Below, piece by piece: positions 1-5,319 of a DNA stretch of 5,480 bases. The stretch covers positions 1 to 5,480 of the forward strand of contig CADCVT010000431.1 of the NCBI GenBank assembly GCA_902806215.1, read 5' to 3'. The DNA is from an uncultured Solirubrobacteraceae bacterium. GTDB lineage: Bacteria; Actinomycetota; Thermoleophilia; Solirubrobacterales; Solirubrobacteraceae. Both the position numbers and the translations under genes were made by a program. Numbering within the stretch: position 1 is the first letter of the stretch; every line of letters begins with the position of its first letter. A model generated the notes under the pieces. The model saw only the letters and a program-made list of their open reading frames with translations, was not told the origin of the DNA and did not search any database.

Positions 1-139
1 CCCGGAGGCACCGACGGTGCCGACCGACCCGGTCACACCGACCACGCCGAGCGAGCCGATCACGCCGGCGGTGCCGCAGGACCCGACGGTGCCGGCGGAC
101 CCGACACCGACGGAGGTCCCTGCGGACCCGGCGACCTAG
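1..139 (+). CDS. C-terminal end of a protein with a Pro/Thr-rich tail (5' partial)
   Basis: Only the last 45 codons are present, read from base 2 to a TAG at 137-139. Fifteen of the 45 residues are proline, and Thr, Val, Asp and Ala fill most of the rest; short VPTDP, VPQDP and VPADP motifs recur. This frame was chosen over the neighbouring glycine-rich frame because 41 of 45 codons end in G or C, as in the other genes here. Tails like this are common as extended stalks or spacers on exported actinobacterial proteins, but the functional part lies outside the window, so no product can be named. No sorting signal or membrane segment follows the tail. The gene converges on the ferritin-like gene with a single base between the two stop codons and no terminator between them. 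Confidence 0.6.
   Translation, partial: PEAPTVPTDPVTPTTPSEPITPAVPQDPTVPADPTPTEVPADPAT
2..136 (+). repeat. Proline-every-third-residue tract
   Basis: Visible residues 1, 4, 7 and so on to 34 are all proline: twelve consecutive P-x-x triplets, after which the spacing becomes irregular. At DNA level this is a CCG codon every 9 bp. A 21-bp segment at 11-31 recurs at 83-103 with two mismatches, 72 bp or exactly 24 codons apart, which suggests growth by in-frame duplication. Confidence 0.7.
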
Positions 140-140
140 C

Positions 141-656
141 TTAGGCCAGGCCCTCGGCCTCGAACTCGCGGAGGAAGCCCTCGAACAGGCGGCGGTGGCC
201 CTCCTCGTCGCGGAGGATCGCGATGACCATGTCCTGCGTGACGTGGTCGACGCCGTCGGTCACCTCGATGATCGTGTTGTAGTGGTCGATCGCGCCGGTC
301 TCGGCCTCGATCACGCCCTTGATGATGTGAACGATGTCGGTCTGGTGGTCGGGCGGCTGCAGGAACGTCTGCTCCGCCGCGAAGTCCATCGAGCCGGGGA
401 CGACGCCGTAGAGCTCCTTGATGCGCTTGGCGAACTCCTGCGCGTGGCCGAGCTCCTCCTGGACGTCCTGCTGGAGCGACTCGATGACCTCCTGGGCGCG
501 GAGGCCGTCGGGGTTCGTGGAGTTGGCGATGTACGACATCACCGTCTCGATCTCCATCCAGTAGGCCTTGGTCAGGAGGGCGATGATCTCCTCGCGCTTC
601 TCGCGCTGCTCCTCGGAGAGGATCCCCTTGTGTCGGGTGCTCGGTGTGGAAGACAT
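141..656 (-). CDS. Ferritin-like di-iron protein (bacterioferritin/Dps-like)
   Basis: The product is 171 residues, predicted cytosolic and mostly helical. It shows the four-helix-bundle di-iron pattern. Helix A has E35/E37 in a YWMEIE context. Helix B has E68-x-x-H71 in QEELGH. Helix C has E117/E119 in the IEAETGAIDHYN stretch. Helix D has E151-x-x-H154 in DEEGH. These paired ExxH motifs are the carboxylate/histidine ligands of bacterioferritin and rubrerythrin-type proteins. No rubredoxin-like CxxC site is present, so it is not a full rubrerythrin, and the subfamily (iron store, Dps-like protector or other ferritin-like protein) cannot be fixed by eye. The start is the ATG at 654-656; conserved sequence begins soon after and the regulator gene ends only 5 bp upstream. 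No strong Shine-Dalgarno is seen, so translation may be coupled to the upstream gene. Likely role: iron storage or protection from peroxide. Confidence 0.87.
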   Translation of the reverse strand: MSSTPSTRHKGILSEEQREKREEIIALLTKAYWMEIETVMSYIANSTNPDGLRAQEVIESLQQDVQEELGHAQEFAKRIKELYGVVPGSMDFAAEQTFLQPPDHQTDIVHIIKGVIEAETGAIDHYNTIIEVTDGVDHVTQDMVIAILRDEEGHRRLFEGFLREFEAEGLA

Positions 657-661
657 ACGGA

Positions 662-1597
662 TCAACTGCCCCGGAACGCGCGCCGGTACGCAGTCGGCGT
701 CGTTCGGGTGGCGCGGGCGAAGTGGCGGCGCAGGTTCGTCGCCGATCCGAGCCCCGATCGCGCCGCGACGTCCTCGACCGGGAGATCGGTCGCCTCGAGC
801 AGGCGGCGGGCGTGCGCGACGCGCTGCTCGTGCAGCCAGCGCACCGGCGAGGTGCCGGTCTCGGCGGCGAACCGCCGCAGGAACGAGCGCTCGGACAGGT
901 ACGCATGGCCCGCCAGGTCGGCGACGGCGAGCGGCGTGTCGAGCCGCTCGAGCGCCCACGTGCGGGTCGCCTCGAGGCCGTCCTGCGCGGCCCGCGGCAG
1001 CGGCCGGTCGACGAACTGCGCCTGCCCGCCGCCGCGGTGCGGCGCCACCACCATCCGCCGGGCGACCGCGTTGGCCACCTCGGCGCCGTGGTCGAGGCGC
1101 ACGATGTGCAGGCACAGGTCGATGCCCGCGGCGACGCCGGCGCTCGTGAGCACGCGGCCCTCGTCGACGTAGAGGACGCTCGCGTCGACGTCGATCGCGG
1201 GGAACCGCGCGGCGAGGTCGGCGGCGTCGTTACAGTGCGTCGTCGCGCGGCGACCGTCGAGCACGCCCGCGGCCGCGAGCACGAACGCGCCGGTGCAGAT
1301 GGAGACGAGCCGGGCGTCGGAGCGGGCGATCGCGTCGAGCACGCGGCCGTCGAACGGCCCCTCGGTCGGCGTGATCCCGGGGACGACGATCGTCTCGGCG
1401 TCCGCGAGCGCGTCGAGGCCCGCCTCGGCCACGAGCGAGAAGCCGGTCGACGTGGGGACCGGAGCCGCGGCCGCCGAGCAGACCGTGGTCGCGTACTGCC
1501 GCCGCTCGGCGCGGTGGCCGAAGACCTGCGCAGGCACCGACAGGTCGAAGGCGACGACGCCGGGGAGGGCGAGGATGGCGACGCGATGTGGCGGCAT
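662..1597 (-). CDS. GlxA/FtrA-type AraC-family regulator with DJ-1/PfpI-like sensor domain
   Basis: The product is 311 residues. Residues 1 to about 185 form a class-I glutamine amidotransferase-like (DJ-1/PfpI) domain, with D18 in FDLSVPAQVF, the strand IVVPG at 70-74, the nucleophile elbow SICTG with C101-T102, and TTHC at 119-122. Residues about 205-308 are the AraC DNA-binding domain with two helix-turn-helix units: LAGHAYLSERSFLRRF near 228-243 and VAARSGLGSATNLRRHF near 277-293. The length is normal for this family. The start is the ATG at 1595-1597. An in-frame ATG at 1613-1615 would add six residues, but it lies inside the operator candidate at 1610-1638, and reading frame further upstream would run into the divergent gene. 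The gene sits 5 bp before the ferritin-like gene, probably co-transcribed, and is divergent from a DJ-1/PfpI enzyme gene. These regulators usually activate a neighbouring operon; the retained Cys-Thr suggests ligand binding. The ligand is unknown. Confidence 0.9.
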   Translation of the reverse strand: MPPHRVAILALPGVVAFDLSVPAQVFGHRAERRQYATTVCSAAAAPVPTSTGFSLVAEAGLDALADAETIVVPGITPTEGPFDGRVLDAIARSDARLVSICTGAFVLAAAGVLDGRRATTHCNDAADLAARFPAIDVDASVLYVDEGRVLTSAGVAAGIDLCLHIVRLDHGAEVANAVARRMVVAPHRGGGQAQFVDRPLPRAAQDGLEATRTWALERLDTPLAVADLAGHAYLSERSFLRRFAAETGTSPVRWLHEQRVAHARRLLEATDLPVEDVAARSGLGSATNLRRHFARATRTTPTAYRRAFRGS

Positions 1598-1609
1598 CCG
1601 TACGAACGA

Positions 1610-1638
1610 TGGCATTCCCGCCACTGGCGGGCAAGCCA
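1610..1638. promoter_or_regulatory. Operator candidate: two TGGC-N6-GCCA boxes
   Basis: TGGCATTCCCGCCA (1610-1623) and TGGCGGGCAAGCCA (1625-1638) are separated by one base. Each 14-mer starts with TGGC and ends with GCCA, and the two are also imperfect reverse complements: 11 of 13 outer positions match around ACT at 1623-1625, with a perfect 6-bp core of CCCGCC and GGCGGG. The element lies between the divergent regulator gene (start at 1597, 12 bp away) and enzyme gene (start at 1660, 21 bp away), where an AraC-type regulator would control both. That the adjacent regulator binds here is inferred. No convincing -10 or -35 boxes could be assigned. Confidence 0.65.
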
Positions 1639-1659
1639 GCGGTGGGCGACGATGACCCG

Positions 1660-2280
1660 ATGCAGATCGACATCGTGCTCTACGACGGCTTCGACGAGAT
1701 GGACGCGGTCGGTCCGTACGAGGTGTTCCGCAACGCCGGGATCGAGGCACGTCTCGTCTCACTCATCGACGCTGGAAGCCTGACGGGCTCGCACGGCATG
1801 ACCGTGAAGCTCCAGGGGGTCCTCCACGATGGAGCCCAGCCCGACGCGGTCCTCGTGCCGGGAGGGGGCTGGAACGACAGCAGCGAGCACGGGGCACGGA
1901 CCGAGGCCGAGCGGGGCGAGCTCCCGCGGCGCCTCGCCGAGCTCCACGCGGCCGGCGTCCGGGTGTTCGGCGTGTGCACCGGGACGATGCTGCTCGCGGC
2001 GGCTGGCCTACTCGAAGGCCGGCCCGCCATCACCCACCATGGAGCCCTCGACGACCTCCGCGCCAGCGGCGCGACCGTGCACGCCGACGCGCGCGTGGTC
2101 GACGACGGCGACATCGTCACCGCCGGCGGCGTGACCTCCGGCATCGACCTCGCGCTGCACGTCGTCGAGCGCGAGCGCGGACGCGCTGTCGCCGACGCCG
2201 TGGCCCGCGAGATGGAGCACCGCCGCGACGAGCGGCAAGGTCCGCACGCCGACGCAGACGGCGGCGGACCCCCGAAGTAG
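1660..2280 (+). CDS. DJ-1/PfpI family protein, isonitrile hydratase-like
   Basis: The product is 206 residues, predicted cytosolic, covering one full DJ-1/PfpI (GATase1-like) domain. Visible landmarks are the first strand with D12-E13 and D15 in DEMDAVGPYEVF, VLVPGG at 64-69, the nucleophile elbow VCTG with C106-T107, THH at 125-127, and GGVTSGIDLALH at 156-167. In isonitrile hydratase the catalytic set is an Asp in the DxxGP motif plus Cys-Thr at the elbow, and all three positions are present (D15, C106, T107). It may therefore hydrate isocyanides to N-formamides, but the family also includes proteases, glyoxalases and proteins of unknown substrate. The start is the ATG at 1660-1662, where homology begins; an in-frame ATG at 1588 would cross the operator and the opposite gene. 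No clear Shine-Dalgarno is seen. The last 20 residues are polar and probably disordered. Confidence 0.87.
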   Translation: MQIDIVLYDGFDEMDAVGPYEVFRNAGIEARLVSLIDAGSLTGSHGMTVKLQGVLHDGAQPDAVLVPGGGWNDSSEHGARTEAERGELPRRLAELHAAGVRVFGVCTGTMLLAAAGLLEGRPAITHHGALDDLRASGATVHADARVVDDGDIVTAGGVTSGIDLALHVVERERGRAVADAVAREMEHRRDERQGPHADADGGGPPK

Positions 2281-2284
2281 CGGC

Positions 2285-2446
2285 TTACGCCCCGTCGCAG
2301 CTCTGCACGTTGTCGATGTGCAGCAGCTCGTTCCACTCGTGGCAGTTCTGCGGGATCGACGGCAGGTCCGGACCGGCGGCCGCCGCCGAACCGGCGAGCG
2401 GACCGAACGAAGCCACAGCGAACACCACGACCATCACCTTGCGCAT
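2285..2446 (-). CDS. Small secreted peptide with two cysteines, unknown function
   Basis: The product is 53 residues and I do not recognise the family with certainty. Residues 1-24 form a classical signal peptide: MRK, then a hydrophobic core VMVVVFAVASFGPLAG, then SAAAA as a likely signal peptidase I site. The predicted mature peptide is about 29-31 residues, begins near GPDLPSIPQ, and contains C35 and C50, which could form one disulfide around NELLHIDNVQ. It is acidic and hydrophilic. The start ATG at 2444-2446 is supported by a Shine-Dalgarno-like GGGAAGG 7 bp upstream; an in-frame ATG at 2491 would bury the signal peptide behind 15 polar residues. The gene is convergent with the DJ-1/PfpI gene (4 bp between them) and divergent from the large beta-helix protein gene. 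A real gene is likely because the signal peptide, ribosome site and stop all agree. Confidence 0.68.
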   Translation of the reverse strand: MRKVMVVVFAVASFGPLAGSAAAAGPDLPSIPQNCHEWNELLHIDNVQSCDGA

Positions 2447-2450
2447 AAGA

Positions 2451-2478
2451 GAGCCTTCCCCCATTGAGTCGGAGGCTC
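2451..2478 (-). promoter_or_regulatory. Possible leader hairpin overlapping the ribosome site
   Basis: On the minus strand GAGCCT (2478 to 2473) can pair with AGGCTC (2456 to 2451), with CC and GG possibly extending the stem past a bulged A. The 3' arm contains the last three bases of the GGGAAGG ribosome site, so the fold could limit translation of the small peptide gene. The stem is only 6 bp with a 16-base loop and could be chance. Confidence 0.25.
2454..2460 (-). promoter_or_regulatory. Ribosome binding site of the small secreted peptide gene
   Basis: On the minus strand this reads GGGAAGG, 7 bp before the ATG at 2446. It is the best Shine-Dalgarno-like match in the window and decides the start of the 53-codon gene. 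Confidence 0.55.
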
Positions 2479-2546
2479 CCAACGCGTGCACGAGCGCGAA
2501 CTGGCGCTTATCAACCAGGGGTTCCCCCGGTGCTTTGTCCGAGGGC

Positions 2547-2561
2547 CTGACGTAGCGTCAG
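2547..2561. promoter_or_regulatory. Perfect palindrome CTGACG-TAG-CGTCAG before the beta-helix gene
   Basis: Two 6-bp arms are exact reverse complements around a 3-bp centre, ending 4 bp before the start codon at 2566. It may be an operator for a dimeric regulator, or an RNA hairpin at the start codon. The TGACG...CGTCA pattern loosely resembles sites of dimeric regulators such as the MerR and TetR families, but no regulator can be named. It occupies the place where a Shine-Dalgarno would be expected. Confidence 0.45.
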
Positions 2562-2565
2562 ACCC

Positions 2566-5319
2566 ATGCTCGCCCGGTCGGCCGTCCTCTGCTGCATCCT
2601 CGTCGCGCTCGTCGCGGCCCCCGCGCACGGGGCCACGTTCACCGTCACGAGCAACAACGACGTCAACGACGGGACCTGCGGGGCGCACTGCTCCCTGCGC
2701 GAGGCCATCATCGCCGCCAACACCGACGTCACGGCCGGCACGCTCGACGAGATCATGTTCAGCGGCACGATGGTCATCACCCCGGCCACGGCGCTGCCGA
2801 CCGCGACGGACGACGTGGTGATCAACGGGACCGACAGCGCGGGCTGCGTCTGGAGCCCGCGCTCCGTGGGGCTCGATGGCAACGGCGCTGCGTTCGACGG
2901 GCTGACGCTCGGCGCGGGGTCCTCCGGCAGCCGCGTCTGCCGAATCGGGATCCGGGGCTTCGAGGACGGGATCCGGATCCAGGACTCGAGCTCCTCCAGG
3001 GTGGACGGCTGCCGCATCGGCACGAACGCAGCCGGGGAGGCCGCCGATCCGAACAGCCAGAACGGCATCTCGCTCATGGACGCTCCCTACGCGATCATCG
3101 GCGGCGGCGGCGGGGGCGCGACGCTCAACATCATCTCCGGCAACGGCGCCGACGGCATCGACGCGGCGGGCGCGTCGTTCGGCACGGCCGTCCAGGGCAA
3201 CTACGTCGGACTCGACAAGGACGGCACGACCGCGATCCCCAACGCGGGCGGGGTCCACATCCACAGCACCGCGCTCGGTTCGGTCGTCGGCAGCAACGAC
3301 CCAGCCGGTCGCAACATCATCAGCGGGCACGCCACCGGCACCGGCGTCACCGCGGGCGCCGGCGAGGTCGTCGGCAACTACATCGGGACCGATGTGACCG
3401 GCCTGCTCGCCGTGCCCAACCAGGTCGGCGTCCAGGCCGAGGGAACCACCATCGTCGGCCGGACGGCGGAGGCGGAGCGCAACGTCATCAGCTCGAACGA
3501 GATCGGGGTGCGGGCTCCCGCCGCCGCGAAGGTGGAGGGCAACTGGATCGGCCCGGCCGCGGACGGCACGGCGCTCGGTGGCTCGCAGGGCGTCGTGCTG
3601 AACGGCGCGGGCGCCGACGTCCTCGACAACGTGATCGCGGTCGACTCCTACGGCGTCGACGTCGACAACGGGGCCGACGCGATCGTCCAGGACAACCTCA
3701 TCGGCCTGCTGCCTGACGGCGTCACGGCGTCCGCGCCGACCGGAGACGTCGGCGTGCGCGTCACCGAGGGCGGGGAGGACGTCGACGTCCTCGGCAACAC
3801 GATCGCCCGCCAGTCGGGCAACGGGATCGAGACCAGCGGCGACGAGGTCACGATCCGCGGCAACGTCGTCGGCCTGGACGTCAACGGCGCGGCGGCACCG
3901 AACGGCGGCGGCATCGACGTCAACGGCTCGACCACCATCGTCGGCGGCCCCGCCGACGCCGACCTCAACATCGTCTCGTCGAACACCGGCACCGGCGTCG
4001 ACCTGGGTCCAGGACCGACGCTGGAGGGCAACTGGATCGGCGTCGGGACCGACGGCACGACCCCGCGCGGCAACGGCGGGGTCGGCGTCCTCGTCGGCGA
4101 GACCAGCACCGCGCGGGTGGCGGACAACGTCGTCGCCCACAGCGGCGACGACGGGATCCGGGTCGACAGCAAGGCCATCGGCGGCGAACTGGTCGGCAAT
4201 CGCGTCTTCGCCAACGGCACCGGCGCCGGCGAGCTCGGCATCGACCTCGCGGTGAGCGGCGTGTCGCCCAATGACCCCGGCGATACCGACCAGCGGCTGC
4301 AGAACTTCCCGGTCCTGACGTCGGCGCACACCGAGGGCGGGGTCACGACGGTGGCCGGGACGATCGACACGACGCCGGGGCGGTCGATCCGCGTCGAGCT
4401 GTTCTCGGGCGCCGCCTGCCACCCGTCCGGCTTCGGCGAGGCCGAGCAGGTCCTCGGCACGACGACGGTGACCGCCGGCGCCGGCCCGACCGCCTTCAGC
4501 ACGCCGGTCACGACCACCGCCGCCGGCCGCGTCATCACCGCGACCGCCACCGACCTGACGACGAAGGAGACGTCGGAGCTGTCCGCGTGCCGGACGGTGA
4601 CGGCACCCGCCGGCCCGGTGGTCGACCCCGGCCAGGAGACCGCGACGGACACGACCACGACCACGACGACAGGGACGCCGACCACAGCGCAACCCACTCC
4701 CTCACCGGTCGCCGTCGTTCCGATCGCGCCGCCCGCGCCGAAGTTCCCCGCGAAGATCAGGGTGCTCCGGAACGGCGTCGACGACGGCGTCCTCGACATG
4801 CTGGTGGAGATCACCGCCCGCGCGGTGACCCCCGGAGCGGTGCTCTCCATCGACTACGAGTCCTCGGGCAAGCGCACGAAGTTCACGGTCCCCATCACCG
4901 GCACGCAGATCAAGGTCCGCAGGAAGCTCCCGTCGACCCAGCCGAAGGACACCGGCATCACGACCGTCACGTACGCCGGCAACGCCGCGGTCTCCCCCGA
5001 CAGCGCGCGGCTGCGCGCTGCCGACGGCAAGTCGCTGCTCGTCCGCAAGGTCACCTCGATCGCCAACGGCAGGCTGGCCGTCGAGGGCACGGTCGTGAGC
5101 ACGGCGAGGGGCGTCGTCCGCGTGCGGCTGGGCTACAACAAGCCCGACGGCAGCACGGCGTTCCTGTCGTGGAACGCGCCGATCAAGGGCGGCACGTGGA
5201 AGCTCGCGCAGGCGCTCCCGGCCGAGGCGGCCGGTGGCGGGCAGCTCTCGATCGAGTTCACCGGCTACGAGGCCCGCGGGCTCAGGGGGGAGCAGACGGC
5301 GAAGGAGGTCCTGCCGTAG
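2566..5319 (+). CDS. Secreted CSLREA-type right-handed beta-helix protein
   Basis: The product is 917 residues, exported. In order: a signal peptide at 1-22 (MLARSAVLCCILVALVAAP, cleavage near AHG-ATF, no lipobox); an N-terminal region with the CSLREA signature (C42-A47, followed by IIAAN) and C38; a parallel beta-helix of about seven 56-residue units at 148-561; an Ig-like domain at about 582-676, with C618 in CHPSGFGE and C675 likely disulfide-bonded; a Thr/Pro linker at 692-714 including seven consecutive Thr; and a C-terminal domain at 731-915 made of two similar halves. There is no LPxTG motif and no C-terminal membrane segment. Beta-helix folds of this kind act in polysaccharide binding or cleavage and adhesion; no catalytic residues can be assigned, so function stays open. 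The start is fixed: an in-frame TGA lies at 2548-2550 and no other start codon comes before 2566. No Shine-Dalgarno is visible. Confidence 0.9.
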   Translation: MLARSAVLCCILVALVAAPAHGATFTVTSNNDVNDGTCGAHCSLREAIIAANTDVTAGTLDEIMFSGTMVITPATALPTATDDVVINGTDSAGCVWSPRSVGLDGNGAAFDGLTLGAGSSGSRVCRIGIRGFEDGIRIQDSSSSRVDGCRIGTNAAGEAADPNSQNGISLMDAPYAIIGGGGGGATLNIISGNGADGIDAAGASFGTAVQGNYVGLDKDGTTAIPNAGGVHIHSTALGSVVGSNDPAGRNIISGHATGTGVTAGAGEVVGNYIGTDVTGLLAVPNQVGVQAEGTTIVGRTAEAERNVISSNEIGVRAPAAAKVEGNWIGPAADGTALGGSQGVVLNGAGADVLDNVIAVDSYGVDVDNGADAIVQDNLIGLLPDGVTASAPTGDVGVRVTEGGEDVDVLGNTIARQSGNGIETSGDEVTIRGNVVGLDVNGAAAPNGGGIDVNGSTTIVGGPADADLNIVSSNTGTGVDLGPGPTLEGNWIGVGTDGTTPRGNGGVGVLVGETSTARVADNVVAHSGDDGIRVDSKAIGGELVGNRVFANGTGAGELGIDLAVSGVSPNDPGDTDQRLQNFPVLTSAHTEGGVTTVAGTIDTTPGRSIRVELFSGAACHPSGFGEAEQVLGTTTVTAGAGPTAFSTPVTTTAAGRVITATATDLTTKETSELSACRTVTAPAGPVVDPGQETATDTTTTTTTGTPTTAQPTPSPVAVVPIAPPAPKFPAKIRVLRNGVDDGVLDMLVEITARAVTPGAVLSIDYESSGKRTKFTVPITGTQIKVRRKLPSTQPKDTGITTVTYAGNAAVSPDSARLRAADGKSLLVRKVTSIANGRLAVEGTVVSTARGVVRVRLGYNKPDGSTAFLSWNAPIKGGTWKLAQALPAEAAGGGQLSIEFTGYEARGLRGEQTAKEVLP
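3007..4248 (+). repeat. Beta-helix repeat array, about 56 residues per unit
   Basis: A motif of the form GN-aromatic/V-(I/V)-G-x-x-x-(D/N)-G, followed by a small-residue stretch ending in GV or GI, begins at residues 148, 211, 270, 325, 376, 432 and 488, with a degenerate copy at 544. Spacings are 63, 59, 55, 51, 56, 56 and 56. Between them a second, shorter motif alternates: NIISGN, NIISGH, NVISSN, NVIAVD, NTIARQ, NIVSSN and NVVAHS. Each unit therefore probably makes more than one helical rung. The unit at 376 has lost the Gly of GN (DNLIG) and the one at 544 lacks the IG core. Confidence 0.8.
4756..5310 (+). repeat. Tandem duplicated C-terminal domain (two halves of about 87 residues)
   Basis: Residues 731-817 and 829-915 align over their length with an offset of 93-96. 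Matching landmarks are G741/G835 (GVL and GRL), Y764/Y857, SG at 767-768 against DG at 861-862, F773/F866, PI at 776-777 against PI at 872-873, G779/G875, K783/K879, LP at 788-789 against LP at 884-885, G797/G892, YAG at 803-805 against FTG at 898-900, and R817 against R907 with looser spacing. The pattern of alternating hydrophobics suggests two beta-sandwich-like modules. Confidence 0.65.

Noticed and set aside
1..144. Glycine-rich, collagen-like reading of the left edge in the adjacent frame (stop at 142-144)
   Set aside because: It has many more codons ending in A or T than the Pro/Thr frame (about 16 against 4), so codon bias favours the Pro/Thr frame.
195..1172. Long plus-strand open frames across the ferritin-like and regulator genes
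   Set aside because: Their translations are low-complexity, while the minus strand encodes clear ExxH di-iron and AraC helix-turn-helix motifs. They are shadows of the real genes.
1598..1762. N-terminal extension of the regulator to an ATG at 1762
   Set aside because: It would overlap the divergent enzyme's first 100 bp, cover the operator, and add an Arg/Pro-rich stretch not typical of the family. The ATG at 1597 fits the domain start.
2281..2284. Terminator between the DJ-1/PfpI gene and the small peptide gene
   Set aside because: Only 4 bp separate the stop codons, and I found no GC stem followed by a T run on either strand.
2501..2518. CTGG...CCAG inverted repeat and a TTGATA-like -35 box on the minus strand
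   Set aside because: The arms are only 4 bp, and no -10 box lies at a suitable distance. It is not better than chance.
4640..4690. ACG/ACC repeat tract as a possible microsatellite or CRISPR-like repeat
   Set aside because: It is the codon pattern of the seven-threonine linker in the beta-helix protein, with no spacers and no repeat unit outside the coding frame.
2434..4692. Open minus-strand frame of about 750 codons opposite the beta-helix gene
   Set aside because: It is rich in Arg, Asp, Ala, Gly and Val with no domain pattern, as expected of an antisense frame in GC-rich DNA. The plus strand here has a signal peptide, a CSLREA motif and periodic repeats. Another antisense frame at 3648-4850 is rejected for the same reason.
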